From: Ancylobacter sp. WKF20
GTDB lineage: Bacteria; Pseudomonadota; Alphaproteobacteria; Rhizobiales; Xanthobacteraceae
Assembly: GCF_029760895.1 (NCBI RefSeq)
Contig: NZ_CP121679.1
Location: 4,384,001-4,448,000 of the forward strand
Direction of reading: 5' to 3'
DNA length: 64,000 nt
Program-made: the position numbers and the translations under genes
Shown: piece by piece, positions 50,784 to 60,360 of the stretch
Numbering within the stretch: the first letter of the stretch is position 1
Layout: the number at the start of each line of letters is the position of its first letter
Notes under the pieces: generated by a model
Database searches by the model: none
Told to the model about the DNA's origin: nothing
What the model saw: the letters and a program-made list of their open reading frames with translations, nothing else

Positions 50784-52556
50784 TTACGGAAGGTCGGGGC
50801 TGATCTTCCAGTCGCGCAGCTTGTAGACCGTGCCGGGGCGCGGGCGCGGCGTGTCGCCGCCTTCGCGCAGGCGCCGCTTGAAGCTGTGAATGGGCGTGGC
50901 GAGGTCGTCGACCCGCACTTCCACCACGGACGGTCCGTCATAGGCGAAGGCGGCATCGAGCGCCGGGCCGAGTTCGTCGGGCTTCTCGACATAGAACCCC
51001 TTCAACCCGAGCCCGCTCGCCGCCGCCGCGAAATTGGGGTGGCAGCTCTGGCTCTCCAGCAGCGCCGACTGCACGTTCTTGAAGAAGATGTCCTGCCAGA
51101 GCTGGATCCAGCCAAGCCGGCCATTGTTCAGCACGACATTGACGACCTTCTGGTTGCGCTGCGCCTGCGTCGCCAGTTCGCCGATCGTGTAGGAGAAGGC
51201 GCCGTCGCCGGCCACGGTGACGATGCGAGTACCCGGCCGGGTCTCGGCCGCGCCGATGGCGGCGGGAATGGCATAGCCGAGCCCGCCCTGGCCGCGCGCA
51301 TAAAGGAAGGAGCGGCCGGGCCGGCGCGCCGGGATGTAGTTGGCGATCCAGCCGGCGGAGAAGCTGGCGTCGGAGACGACGATATCGTCCAGCTCCAGCC
51401 GCGCCGCCACCTCGTCCATGACGCGGGCGGGATGGAGCAGAAGCTGCTCGCTTTCGATCTCCGTGCGCTTCTGTCGCTCGCCTTCGGCCTTCAGCTCGGC
51501 GATGCGCGCCGCCCAGTCGGGATGTGTCTGCGCGGGGAGGGCGGCGTTGAGGAGGGTCAGCGCCTCGCGCACATCGCCCAGCAGGGCGACGGTCGGCAGG
51601 AAGGTGCGGCCATGCTCGTTGGGGTCGCAGTCGATGGTGATGGTCGCCTGCTCGGGCAGCGGCAGGGTCCAGTTCATCGCGGTGTTCTGGCTCGCCTTGG
51701 AGCCGCACCAGATGACGAGATCGGCTTCCTTGATCAGCTCGATCGCCGCCCAGGAACCGAGTGGGTTGAGCGTGCCGCCCGCATAGCTCGCCGTCTCCGC
51801 CACCGCGCCGCGCCCGGTGAGGCTGGTCACGGCGAGGCCGCCGAGCCTTTCGGCGAAGTCGGAGGCTTGCGTGCAGGCGAGCGCCCCGTGCACGCCGCCG
51901 CCGAACACCACCGCCGGGCGCTTCGCCCGTTCGATCAGCGCCACCGCCTCGGCCACGGAGGAGGACACCGGTGCCGAGCGCAGGAACGGGGCCTGTATGG
52001 CGCGCTCATCAATGCCGATGCGGATCTCTTCCTCGTTCCACTCCGCGTCGAAGATGTCGTGCGGGATGATCAGCGCCACCGGGCCGGGGCGCGGCGAGGT
52101 GGCGACGCGGAAGGCGGTGCGGATGAGCTCGGGCAGCGCCGCCTTGGAGGGCACCAGCCAGCTGTCCTTGGTGATAGTCTTGAAGAAGGAGAGCTGGTCG
52201 AAGCCCTGAGAAGCGATGCCCTTGTCCTTCAGCGAGAGCCAGTCGAGCGGCAGCTCGCCGACAATGCCGATCATCGGCACCGAGGCGTTCAGCGCCTCGA
52301 TGAAGCCGGCCGGCAGGAGATTGGCGCCGGGCCCGACGGTGACATCGCACACGCCGGGCTTGCCGGTCAGGCGCGCATAGGCGTCGGCGGCATAGGCCGC
52401 GTTGCGCTCGTCGCGCATCAGCACATGACGAATGCGGTCGGTGCGGCGGGAAATGCCGTCATGCAGCGCCGTGGTCTGCCCGCCCGGCATGCCGAACACC
52501 AGCTCGACGCCGTAACGCGCGAGCATCTCGGCCACCAGATCACCCATATGGGCCAT
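50784..52556 (-). CDS. ThDP-dependent enzyme, acetolactate synthase-like
   Basis: The protein has 590 residues from ATG 52556, with AAGGAG upstream. The three-domain ThDP decarboxylase/lyase fold is visible. The N-terminal domain has VELVFGMPGGQT and a conserved Glu in RDERNAAYAADAYARLTGKP. The middle domain is of the TPP-M type. The C-terminal domain has the ThDP motif VAGDGAFSYTIGELATQAQR ending VLNNGRLGWIQ. Acetolactate synthase itself has a different active-site loop. Related enzymes include glyoxylate carboligase, sulfoacetaldehyde acetyltransferase and decarboxylases. In this operon context it may make or break an alpha-hydroxyketone bond (inference). Confidence 0.85.
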   Translation of the reverse strand: MAHMGDLVAEMLARYGVELVFGMPGGQTTALHDGISRRTDRIRHVLMRDERNAAYAADAYARLTGKPGVCDVTVGPGANLLPAGFIEALNASVPMIGIVGELPLDWLSLKDKGIASQGFDQLSFFKTITKDSWLVPSKAALPELIRTAFRVATSPRPGPVALIIPHDIFDAEWNEEEIRIGIDERAIQAPFLRSAPVSSSVAEAVALIERAKRPAVVFGGGVHGALACTQASDFAERLGGLAVTSLTGRGAVAETASYAGGTLNPLGSWAAIELIKEADLVIWCGSKASQNTAMNWTLPLPEQATITIDCDPNEHGRTFLPTVALLGDVREALTLLNAALPAQTHPDWAARIAELKAEGERQKRTEIESEQLLLHPARVMDEVAARLELDDIVVSDASFSAGWIANYIPARRPGRSFLYARGQGGLGYAIPAAIGAAETRPGTRIVTVAGDGAFSYTIGELATQAQRNQKVVNVVLNNGRLGWIQLWQDIFFKNVQSALLESQSCHPNFAAAASGLGLKGFYVEKPDELGPALDAAFAYDGPSVVEVRVDDLATPIHSFKRRLREGGDTPRPRPGTVYKLRDWKISPDLP

Positions 52557-52646
52557 GGAACTCTCCTTGGGATCACGAAAAGCGCGCGGTCCGCGTCGGG
52601 GCGGATCAGTGCGCGCGGGCAAGTGTCGCCTTGCTCTCTGTTTGGC

Positions 52647-52675
52647 ATAATTCAGTTACGATTGAATTTTGTCAA
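52647..52675 (-). promoter_or_regulatory. Promoter of the ThDP gene with a palindromic operator in its spacer
   Basis: On the minus strand TTGACA (52675-52670) is followed by exactly 17 bases and AATTAT (52652-52647), a good sigma-70-type promoter. The plus-strand inverted repeat AATTCA...TGAATT (52649-52668) overlaps the spacer and -10. This suggests repression by the divergent SorC-type regulator at 52754. Confidence 0.6.
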
Positions 52676-52753
52676 TGGCGAGTTTCAGTGGACATTGGCA
52701 TACGCCATGAGGCATGAGCCGAGAGGTGAGCCGATGGGCAGGGGAGGGGCGGC

Positions 52754-53737
52754 ATGGCGAAGCGGATAGAGCGTGGCGGCGCGGCGGAACGCGCGCCCGA
52801 GGACACGCAATTCGCGCTCGATCCGGTGCTGACGGCGGCCTGGCTCTATTATGAGGAAGGGCTGAAGCAGGATGAGATCGCCAGCCGCTTCGGCATCTCG
52901 CGGGCGAGCGTGTTCAACCTGCTGCAGAAGGCGCGCGACGAGGGCGTGGTCAGCGTCTCGCTCGACATCGACCGCATCCGGGCGCTGCGTCTTGCCCGCA
53001 CGTTGAGCGAGGCGACGGGTCTCGCGGAGTGCTACATCGTTCCCGCCGAGGGCAATGACCGGCCGGTGGCCGAGCGCATCGCCGGGCTCGGCGCGCGGCT
53101 GCTGGAGCGGCGGATCACCGCCGACAGCGTGCTCGGCGTCGCCTGGGGGCGCACGGTCATGGCGCTCTCGCAGGCATTGGCCTCTCTCAACCTGCCGAGC
53201 ACCACCATCGCGCAGATCACCGGCAGCGCCATCGGCACCTATGATTTCTCGCCGGAGCTCTGCACCTCCAACATCGCGCTGAAGGTGGGCGGGCGCTGCG
53301 TGAACATGCTGGCGCCGGGCATCGTCTCCAGCGCCGAGATGAAGCAGCGCCTGATGGTGGAGCCCATCGTCGCCCAGCATTTCGCGCTGCTGCGCGCCTG
53401 CGACATCACGCTGTTCGGGGTGACCGATCTCGGCGAGGGCACCTCGCTGATGCATAGCGGCTTCATGACCGAGCCGACGCTGGCCGATTACCGCGCCCAT
53501 GGCGCCGTCGGGTTCGTCTCGGGCTACTTCTTCGATCAGGCTGGCCGTCCGGTGCTCACCGGCCTCGACGACCGGCACCTCTCCATGCCGCGCGAGGATT
53601 TCCTCGCCGTGCCCACGCGCATCTGCGTCGGCGGCGGTCCGTCCAAGGTCGAGGCGATCGCCGCCATGCTGCGGGGCGGATATGCCAATGTGCTGGTGAC
53701 CGACGAGACCACCGCCCGCGCCGTGCTGGCGGCCTGA
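52754..53737 (+). CDS. SorC/DeoR-type sugar-binding regulator (second)
   Basis: The protein has 327 residues, with GGGGAGGGG upstream of ATG 52754. The helix-turn-helix is EEGLKQDEIASRFGISRASV, and the effector domain has GVAWGRTVMALSQALASLNL and DQAGRPVLTGLDDRHLSMPR. It is divergent from the ThDP gene and the best candidate to control it. A second SorC regulator heads the operon at 39016, so cluster A has two sensors of one family. Confidence 0.93.
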   Translation: MAKRIERGGAAERAPEDTQFALDPVLTAAWLYYEEGLKQDEIASRFGISRASVFNLLQKARDEGVVSVSLDIDRIRALRLARTLSEATGLAECYIVPAEGNDRPVAERIAGLGARLLERRITADSVLGVAWGRTVMALSQALASLNLPSTTIAQITGSAIGTYDFSPELCTSNIALKVGGRCVNMLAPGIVSSAEMKQRLMVEPIVAQHFALLRACDITLFGVTDLGEGTSLMHSGFMTEPTLADYRAHGAVGFVSGYFFDQAGRPVLTGLDDRHLSMPREDFLAVPTRICVGGGPSKVEAIAAMLRGGYANVLVTDETTARAVLAA

Positions 53738-53747
53738 GCCGGGGCGG

Positions 53748-54557
53748 TCATTTCACAATGAAATGCAGCCGCGCCTGATCGGTGCGGTAGACCGCCGTGT
53801 AATACTCCACCGGCTCGTCGGTCTGCATATAGGTGACGGATTCGATGGCGATCACCGGGGAGCCGGCGGGGATTTCCAGCAGCTCCGCCTGTTCCGGCGT
53901 CGCGGTCGCCGCTTCCAGCCAGCGCTCGGCGCGCTTCATGGTGATGCCGTAGCGCCGGGCCAGCGTGTCATAGAGAGAGCGGTTGTGCATCGGCACCTGC
54001 TCGAAGCCCGGCGTCAGGCGCTGGGTGATGAAGGTGTGCACGAGAATGCGCGGCATGCCGTCGACGCTCAGCACGCGGTCGAGCGCCACCACCGGCTCCT
54101 CCGGCCCGAGACGCAGCATCTGGCGCACATGGTCGGTCGGGCTCACCAGCTCCTGCCGGAGAATCGTGCGGCTGACCGAGTGGTTGGTGTGATGCAGCTC
54201 GCCGGAGAAGCCGATATTCGAGCCGAGGAAGCCGTGATCGTCGCGCTTGGCGGCGACAAAGGCGCCCTTGCCCTGGAGCTTGTAGATCACCCGCTCGGAG
54301 ACGAGCTGGTTCAGCGCCTCGCGCACCACGGTGCGGGAGACGCCCAAGCTCTCGCATAGCTCGGATTCGGAGGGCAGACGGGCATTGTCCGGCAGCTTCT
54401 CGGTGACGATCAGGTTCAGCAGCGCCGCCTTGACCTGCGACCAGAGCGGCAGGCCGGAGCCATTGCCGCGCAGGCCGTTGTCCCGCTCCGCCAGACTCCG
54501 CAGCGTCGGCAGAAGATCGGTCTCGGGGCTGGCGGAACGGCGACGCGGCTGGTTCAT
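53748..54557 (-). CDS. GntR-family transcriptional regulator (HutC/UTRA type)
   Basis: The protein has 269 residues. The winged helix is near 55-110 (LPSESELCESLGVSRTVVRE, ALNQLVSERVIYKLQGKGAF), followed by the UTRA effector domain (RVLSVDGMPRILVHTFITQR, EPVEYYTAVYRTDQARLHFI). It overlaps the end of the GlpD-like gene by four bases and is transcribed with it. The palindrome at 56470-56485 is a likely binding site. Confidence 0.92.
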   Translation of the reverse strand: MNQPRRRSASPETDLLPTLRSLAERDNGLRGNGSGLPLWSQVKAALLNLIVTEKLPDNARLPSESELCESLGVSRTVVREALNQLVSERVIYKLQGKGAFVAAKRDDHGFLGSNIGFSGELHHTNHSVSRTILRQELVSPTDHVRQMLRLGPEEPVVALDRVLSVDGMPRILVHTFITQRLTPGFEQVPMHNRSLYDTLARRYGITMKRAERWLEAATATPEQAELLEIPAGSPVIAIESVTYMQTDEPVEYYTAVYRTDQARLHFIVK

Positions 54558-56248
54558 AAGGTCCTTTCCGGCAGAGAATGCCGCGTGGCGATCAGCGCGT
54601 CGGTGGCGACCACCTCCTCGGCGATGCGCGCCTGCGACCAGCCCAGAGCCGCACCGGCCACCGCGCCGAGTTCGGCGATGGCGGCGTGGCTCGCCTGGCC
54701 CAGCAGCGCGATCTGCGTGCGGCGAAGCACGATGTCCTCGAGCCGCACCACGCGCTCCTCGCGGGCGATGGCGGTGATCTCCTGATACGAATAGTCGGGA
54801 AGCGTCGTCAACGGAATCTCGACCGCCGGCACGATGCCCTCAAGGCGCGCGGCAGCGGCGGTGCCGTAGCGCTCGAACAGCACCTGCGCGCGGGCGGGCG
54901 TGATGCCGAAGCGGTTGGCGAGGCCGGCGATGTGGCGCTCCACATCGCGCGGCCAGTCGGCGCCGCCGCCAATGGCGAGTCCGGCCGTGCCGCGCTGCCG
55001 GGGGCGACCCAGATGCTCCAGCACCTGATCGGCGATCTGCTCGGCGCAGGCGCGGAACGTCGTCCATTTGCCGCCGACCAGCGATAGCACGGGGAAGGGG
55101 CGCCCGGCCTCCGGCGGGAAGACGCGGATCGAATGATCCCGGCTGATCGCCCCGGCAACGCCCTCGCTGGCGGGCAGCGGGCGGATGCCGGCATAGGTGT
55201 GGACGATTTCCTCACGCGCAAGCCGCATGGACGGCATGACCAGCGCCATCACCTCGAACAGATAGTCGATCTCTGCGTCCGAGCAGACGGTGTCGCCGGG
55301 ATCGTCGGTCCGCAGATCCGTGGTGCCGACCAGCGCGTGGTTGTCGTCGAGCGGATAGGCGAGGCAGATGCGGTGGTCCGGGGTCTCGAAATAGATCATG
55401 CAGCCGGCGAGGCTCTCGACCAGGGCGCGGTTGCGCAGCACGAGATGCGAGCCCTTGGTGCCGCCGATCAGCCGCTCGCCAATGCCGAAGCGCCCGTCCA
55501 CCTCATCGACGCGGGCGCCGGCGCAATTGACCACCAGCCGGGGAGTGACGCTGAAGCGCTCCCCGCTCAGCACGTCTTCCAGCTCGACCTGCCCGCCCTC
55601 GCGCCCGGCGACGCGCAGATAGGTGGCAGCGGCGGCGCCGGGGCAGGCGGCCTCGGCCTGTGCGACGAGTTCAATGCCGAGGCGCTCGGGGGCGGTGAGG
55701 CGGGCGTCGTAATATTCGGCGACATAGCGCGTGGCGGGCGCCAGCGCCGGCATCTCAGCACGGAACTCGCGGCGCGGCACCATGCGGTGATTGGGCATGG
55801 TCTGGTCGCGCCGGTTGAACAGGTCGTAGAGCCTGAGGCCGAGCGCCACCACGAGCGCACCCTTCGGGCCCGGTGTCTGGATCCAGCCGAAGAAACGCCC
55901 GATCGAGGCCAGCGCACCGCTGAACTGGTCGGCGATGGGCACGCGCACGCGGATCGGCCGGACGAGATGCGGCGCGTCGAGCAGCAGGCGGTTGCGCTCC
56001 TCCACCGACTCGCGGACCAGCGAGAACTCGCCGATTTCGAGATAGCGCAGCCCGCCATGGATCAGCCGGGACGAGGCGGCGCTGGTGGCGGAGCAGATGT
56101 CGCCCATGTCGACGAGAAGCGACGGCACGCCCTGCAGCGCCAGATCGCGGAACACCCCGACGCCATTGATGCCGGCCCCGATGATCAGCACCTCGGGCGC
56201 GATCTGGCCGGAGCGCAGAGCGGCGAGAATGGCGTCACGGGACTGCAT
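54554..56248 (-). CDS. GlpD-type FAD polyol-phosphate dehydrogenase
   Basis: The protein has 564 residues from ATG 56248, with GGAG upstream. The FAD motif is GAGINGVG, and the family block SAASSRLIHGGLRYLEIGEF is intact. NCAGARVDEVDGRFG and the C-terminal GGKWTTFRACAEQIADQVL match glycerol-3-phosphate dehydrogenase. Erythritol-phosphate dehydrogenase EryB is a relative, so the substrate is a polyol phosphate, not necessarily glycerol-3-phosphate. It is divergent from the FGGY kinase, which would supply that substrate. Electrons probably go to the quinone pool. Confidence 0.9.
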   Translation of the reverse strand: MQSRDAILAALRSGQIAPEVLIIGAGINGVGVFRDLALQGVPSLLVDMGDICSATSAASSRLIHGGLRYLEIGEFSLVRESVEERNRLLLDAPHLVRPIRVRVPIADQFSGALASIGRFFGWIQTPGPKGALVVALGLRLYDLFNRRDQTMPNHRMVPRREFRAEMPALAPATRYVAEYYDARLTAPERLGIELVAQAEAACPGAAAATYLRVAGREGGQVELEDVLSGERFSVTPRLVVNCAGARVDEVDGRFGIGERLIGGTKGSHLVLRNRALVESLAGCMIYFETPDHRICLAYPLDDNHALVGTTDLRTDDPGDTVCSDAEIDYLFEVMALVMPSMRLAREEIVHTYAGIRPLPASEGVAGAISRDHSIRVFPPEAGRPFPVLSLVGGKWTTFRACAEQIADQVLEHLGRPRQRGTAGLAIGGGADWPRDVERHIAGLANRFGITPARAQVLFERYGTAAAARLEGIVPAVEIPLTTLPDYSYQEITAIAREERVVRLEDIVLRRTQIALLGQASHAAIAELGAVAGAALGWSQARIAEEVVATDALIATRHSLPERTL

Positions 56249-56438
56249 GGGGCGCTCCTGTTGGGCTCGGCCGGCGGGAGTGGCGGTTCCGGCCGCCGCC
56301 CTGCCGGCAGGGTGGCTGTCATTGCGCCAACTCATAATGACAAGTGAGAACGACCATAACGGCGCTGTCCTGTCAATCCGCGCGTTTCATCGGATAAATA
56401 CGCTGCATTGCATCATTTTTAGAGTGCGGTGAAAGCAG

Positions 56439-56466
56439 TTGACGGCCGAAGCGCCGTCGATATGAT
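56439..56466 (+). promoter_or_regulatory. Strong promoter of the FGGY kinase/transporter operon
   Basis: TTGACG (56439-56444) is followed by 16 bases and TATGAT (56461-56466). The palindrome at 56470-56485 lies over the expected start point. The kinase ATG is 72 bases further. Confidence 0.6.
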
Positions 56467-56469
56467 CAA

Positions 56470-56485
56470 ACATGTAATTACGTGT
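56470..56485. promoter_or_regulatory. 16-bp palindrome, candidate GntR operator
   Basis: ACATGTAATTACGTGT is self-complementary except for one base pair, around the core GTAATTAC. Its position just after the -10 box suits a repressor site for the GntR protein at 53748. No second copy was found near the GlpD gene start. Confidence 0.55.
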
Positions 56486-56538
56486 TGAGCTTCGGCAAAC
56501 GAAGCCGCGCCGGCTATGTTCGGCTCCTGGAGGACGCC

Positions 56539-58059
56539 ATGAGGGAACGCCTGATCGGCATTGATGCCGGCGGGACGATGACGAAGGCCGCCCTGTTCGA
56601 TCTGGACGGCCGCGAACTCGCCTGTGAACGCCGACCCAACCAGATGCTGTTTCCCGGGCCCGGCCACACCGAGCGCGATCCCGAGCGCATGTGGCAGGCG
56701 GCGTGCGAATCCATCGCCTCGGTGCTGGAGACCACCGGCACCTCGCCCGACGACGTGCTCGGCGTGTCCTGCTCGGGCTATGGCAGCGGCATCTACCTGA
56801 CCGACCGCAACGGCGACCCGGTGCGGCCCGGCGTCGTCTCCACCGACAGCCGCGCCGCCGATCTAGTGGCCGAGTGGGAAGGCAATGGGCGGGCGGGGGT
56901 GACCGCCCGGCGCATCCAGCAGCGCGTCTGGCCGGGACAGGCCATCGCGCTGATGGCATGGTTCTCCAAGCACGAGCCGGAAACGGTGGCGCGCACCGAG
57001 CGCGTGCTGTTCTGCAAGGACTTTTTGCGCGGGCGGCTGTGCGGCGATTTCTCCACCGACCCGACCGATGCCGGCATCGCCGGCGCGATCGACGTGGAGC
57101 GCGGCCAATATGCCCGCGAGATGTTCCGTGATCTCGGCATCGCCGGCTGGCTCGACGTGATGCCGGAGATCGGCCCCTCCGCCGAGGTGGTCGGTCGTGT
57201 CACGCAGGGCGCGGCGCGCCAGACCGGCCTCAAGGAAGGCACGCCCGTCATTCGCGGCGTGGTCGATGTCGCCGCCGCGGCGCTGGCCTCCGGCGTGGTG
57301 ACGCCCGACCGCCTGTCGATGATCGCCGGCACGTTCAGCATCAACTCGACCTTGCATGGTGAGCCCCGGCTTTCCGTGCCGCCCTTCCTGCAAATGCCCT
57401 ATCCGGTCGGCGGGCAGGTGCTGGCGACCGAAGGGGCGGCGACCTCCGCCTCCAATTTCGAGTGGTTCTGCCGCGAGATCCTCGATGCCGAGGCGGCGCG
57501 CGCGCTGTCCAACGGCGCCTCGGTCTATGACGTGTGCAACGACTATGTGCGTGACGCGCTCGACCGCGAGAACGACATCCTGTTCCTGCCCTATCTGTTC
57601 GGCGGGCCGGGCGGGGCTCCGGCGGGCCTGCTCGGCCTGAAGCGCTCCGACAAGCTGGGCGACGTGCTGCGCGGCATCTTCGAGGGCATCGCCTATGCCC
57701 ATCGCGTCGATATTGAGCGCCTGCTCTCGGGCTATGACGCGGCGACGCCCACGACGATCCGTCTCGCCGGCGGCGCCTCGCGCAGCGCGATCTGGGCACA
57801 GATCTTCGCCGATGTGCTCGGCTTGCCGGTCGAGGTGACCGATGGCACCGAACTCGGCGCACGCGGCGTCGCCATCGCCTCGGCGGTCGCGATCGGCGCC
57901 TACCCGAATTTCGAGACCGCCATCGAGCGCATGGTGCGGGTGCGCGAGCGCTGGGAGCCGTCGCCCGCCCAGCATGACGTCCATGACCGCAAATATGCGC
58001 GTTTCCTCGGCCTGACCCGCGCTCTGGCGCGGGACTGGCCGCCGCCTGAGCGCCGGTAG
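56539..58059 (+). CDS. FGGY-family carbohydrate kinase (cluster B), polyol kinase
   Basis: The protein has 506 residues from ATG 56539, with GGAGG upstream. The N-terminus LIGIDAGGTMTKAALFDLDG carries the phosphate-binding DAGG. The central part has CSGYGSGIYL and VVSTDSRAADLVAEWEG, and the ATP-binding end has IRLAGGASRSAIWAQIFAD. It is not a classical GlpK, since the DQGTT start is absent; it is closer to L-xylulose/erythritol-type kinases. With the divergent GlpD-type dehydrogenase it forms a kinase-dehydrogenase pair for a polyol imported by the following transporter. Confidence 0.88.
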   Translation: MRERLIGIDAGGTMTKAALFDLDGRELACERRPNQMLFPGPGHTERDPERMWQAACESIASVLETTGTSPDDVLGVSCSGYGSGIYLTDRNGDPVRPGVVSTDSRAADLVAEWEGNGRAGVTARRIQQRVWPGQAIALMAWFSKHEPETVARTERVLFCKDFLRGRLCGDFSTDPTDAGIAGAIDVERGQYAREMFRDLGIAGWLDVMPEIGPSAEVVGRVTQGAARQTGLKEGTPVIRGVVDVAAAALASGVVTPDRLSMIAGTFSINSTLHGEPRLSVPPFLQMPYPVGGQVLATEGAATSASNFEWFCREILDAEAARALSNGASVYDVCNDYVRDALDRENDILFLPYLFGGPGGAPAGLLGLKRSDKLGDVLRGIFEGIAYAHRVDIERLLSGYDAATPTTIRLAGGASRSAIWAQIFADVLGLPVEVTDGTELGARGVAIASAVAIGAYPNFETAIERMVRVRERWEPSPAQHDVHDRKYARFLGLTRALARDWPPPERR

Positions 58060-58179
58060 CCCTTAGGGCCCACCGGCCCCGTGCCGCGCGCGACAAGGCG
58101 TTGCGCGCGTGTGAACCGTCATGCCCCCACACCGGCGGGATGGCGAGCCGTCAGACACGTCCCCCGCAATGAGGCGCAG

Positions 58180-59286
58180 ATGTCGTTGTCGCTCCAGCAG
58201 ATTTCATTGACGGTCGGTGGGCAGGACCACCTGCGGGACATCGACCTGACCCTGGGACGGGGCACGGTCAACGTGCTGCTGGGCCCGACGCGCGCGGGCA
58301 AGACCTCGCTTATGCGCGTCATGGCCGGGCTGGATCCACCCACGTCAGGTCGTCTCATCGCCGATGGGCGCGACGTTACCGGCCTGCCAGTCAAGAAGCG
58401 CTCGGTGGCGATGGTCTACCAGCAGTTCATCAATTACCCCGCGCTCAGCGTCTACGAGAACATCGCCTCGCCGCTGCGCGTGCGCGGCGCGCCGAAGGCC
58501 GAGATCGATCGGCGGGTGCGCGAGGCCGCCGCGATGCTGAAGCTGGAGGCGCATCTGAAGAAGACGCCGCTTCAGCTCTCCGGCGGCCAGCAGCAGCGCT
58601 GCGCCATTGCCCGCGCCGTCGTCCGGCAGGCCGATCTCGTGCTGCTCGACGAGCCGCTGGCCAATCTCGACTACAAGCTGCGCGAGGAACTGCGCGAGGA
58701 ATTGCCGCGCATCTTCGCCGAGACCAACGCCATCTTCGTCTACGCCACCACCGAGCCGTCCGAAGCGCTCATGCTCGGCGGCAACACTGCCTGCCTGTCG
58801 CAGGGGCGCCTGTTGCAGTTCGGCCCGGCCGTTGAGGTCTATCGCCGCCCGCTCACCCTCGCCGCGGCGCAGACCTTTTCCGACCCGCCGATGAATGTGG
58901 CCGACGCGCAGAAGCGCGACGGTCGGCTCCTTCTGCCCGGCGGCACGGTGCTGCCGGCGGAGGGCGCGCTGGCCGCGCTGGCTGATGGCCCTTACCGGAT
59001 CGGCGTGCGCGCCCATCATTTGCGGCTCGCGGCGGGGGCGGGGAACCTCACCGTCACGGGAACGGTCGACGTCACCGAGATCACCGGCTCGGAGAGCTAC
59101 ATCCACATCCATGCCGGCCCGCTGCGCTGGGTGGCGCTGGTGGCCGGCGTTCATGAGCTCGAGCCGGGCGCGCCGATCGCCGTGCATGTCGATCCGGCCC
59201 GGCTCTTCGTTTTCGATCCCGACGGTCGCGTGGTCATCACCCCCGACGGGGCGGCCGATGGCGCAACCCCGCGCATGGGAGGCTGA
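58180..59286 (+). CDS. glpS: Polyol ABC transporter ATPase 1 (GlpS-like)
   Basis: The protein has 368 residues from ATG 58180, with GAGG upstream. Walker A is GPTRAGKT, the signature is LSGGQQQR and Walker B is LVLLDEPLANLDYK. The usual His in the H-loop (THDQ) is replaced: the segment reads VYATTEPSEAL. A C-terminal TOBE-type regulatory domain follows. It pairs with the second ATPase to form a heterodimer, as in rhizobial GlpST. Confidence 0.88.
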   Translation: MSLSLQQISLTVGGQDHLRDIDLTLGRGTVNVLLGPTRAGKTSLMRVMAGLDPPTSGRLIADGRDVTGLPVKKRSVAMVYQQFINYPALSVYENIASPLRVRGAPKAEIDRRVREAAAMLKLEAHLKKTPLQLSGGQQQRCAIARAVVRQADLVLLDEPLANLDYKLREELREELPRIFAETNAIFVYATTEPSEALMLGGNTACLSQGRLLQFGPAVEVYRRPLTLAAAQTFSDPPMNVADAQKRDGRLLLPGGTVLPAEGALAALADGPYRIGVRAHHLRLAAGAGNLTVTGTVDVTEITGSESYIHIHAGPLRWVALVAGVHELEPGAPIAVHVDPARLFVFDPDGRVVITPDGAADGATPRMGG

Positions 59287-59287
59287 C

Positions 59288-60360
59288 ATGGCCCGCATCG
59301 AACTCGTCGATCTCGCCCACGCCTACTGGACGCACGCGCAACCCTCGGACTACGCGCTGAAGCCGATGACCACCACCTGGCGGCAGGGCGGTGCCTATGC
59401 GCTGCTCGGGCCTTCGGGTTGCGGCAAGACCACGCTGCTCAACATCATCTCCGGGCTGGTGACGCCCTCGCATGGGAAGGTGCTGTTCGACGGCGTCGAC
59501 GTCACCCACATGCCGACCGAGCGGCGTAATATCGCTCAAGTGTTCCAGTTCCCGGTCGTCTACGACACGATGACCGTGTTCGAGAACCTCGCCTTCCCGC
59601 TGCGCAATCGCGGGCTGGACAACCGGGCGGTGGACGCCCGCGTGCGCGAGATCGCCGGTCTGCTCGACCTCACGCCCGAGCTTGGCCGCCGGGCCCGCGG
59701 CCTCGGCGCCGATGCCAAGCAGAAGATCTCGCTCGGGCGCGGGCTCGTGCGGCCGGACGTGGCGGCGGTGTTGTTCGACGAGCCGCTCACCGTCATCGAC
59801 CCCGCGCTGAAATGGGAGCTGCGCTCCAAGCTCAAGGCGCTGCATCGCGCGCTCGACGTCACCATGATCTATGTGACGCACGACCAGACGGAGGCGCTGA
59901 CCTTCGCCGATACCGTCGTGGTGATGCATGACGGCGCCATCGTGCAGGCGGGGCGGCCGGATGAACTCTATGACCGCCCCGCCCACACCTTTGTCGGCCA
60001 TTTCATCGGCTCGCCCGGCATGAATTTCCTGCCCGCGCAGGTCGAGGGCGCGCGGGCGCGGGTAGGCGGGGCGACGCTTCCGCTGGCGCGCGACTATCCC
60101 TCGCTCAGGGCGGCGACGAAGCTGGAGATCGGCATCCGCCCCGATCATCTCAGCCTCACCCCGGCCGGCGGCCATCCCGCCAAGCTTGAGCGCGTCGAGG
60201 ATCTCGGCCGCGTGCGCTACGCCCGCGTTCTGTTCGAGGGGCGCCGGCTCGCCGCGCTGGTACCCGAGGGCGAGCCCCCGCCGAACGGGCCCGAGGTGCG
60301 CATCGCCTTCGATCCCGCGCGCATCCACGTCTATGCCGACAACCTGCTGGTGGGCGAGCC

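Noticed and set aside
56539-58059. Naming the kinase glycerol kinase GlpK
   Set aside because: The GlpK N-terminal DQGTT-type motif is missing; the sequence fits other FGGY polyol kinases better, even though the transporter is glycerol-like.
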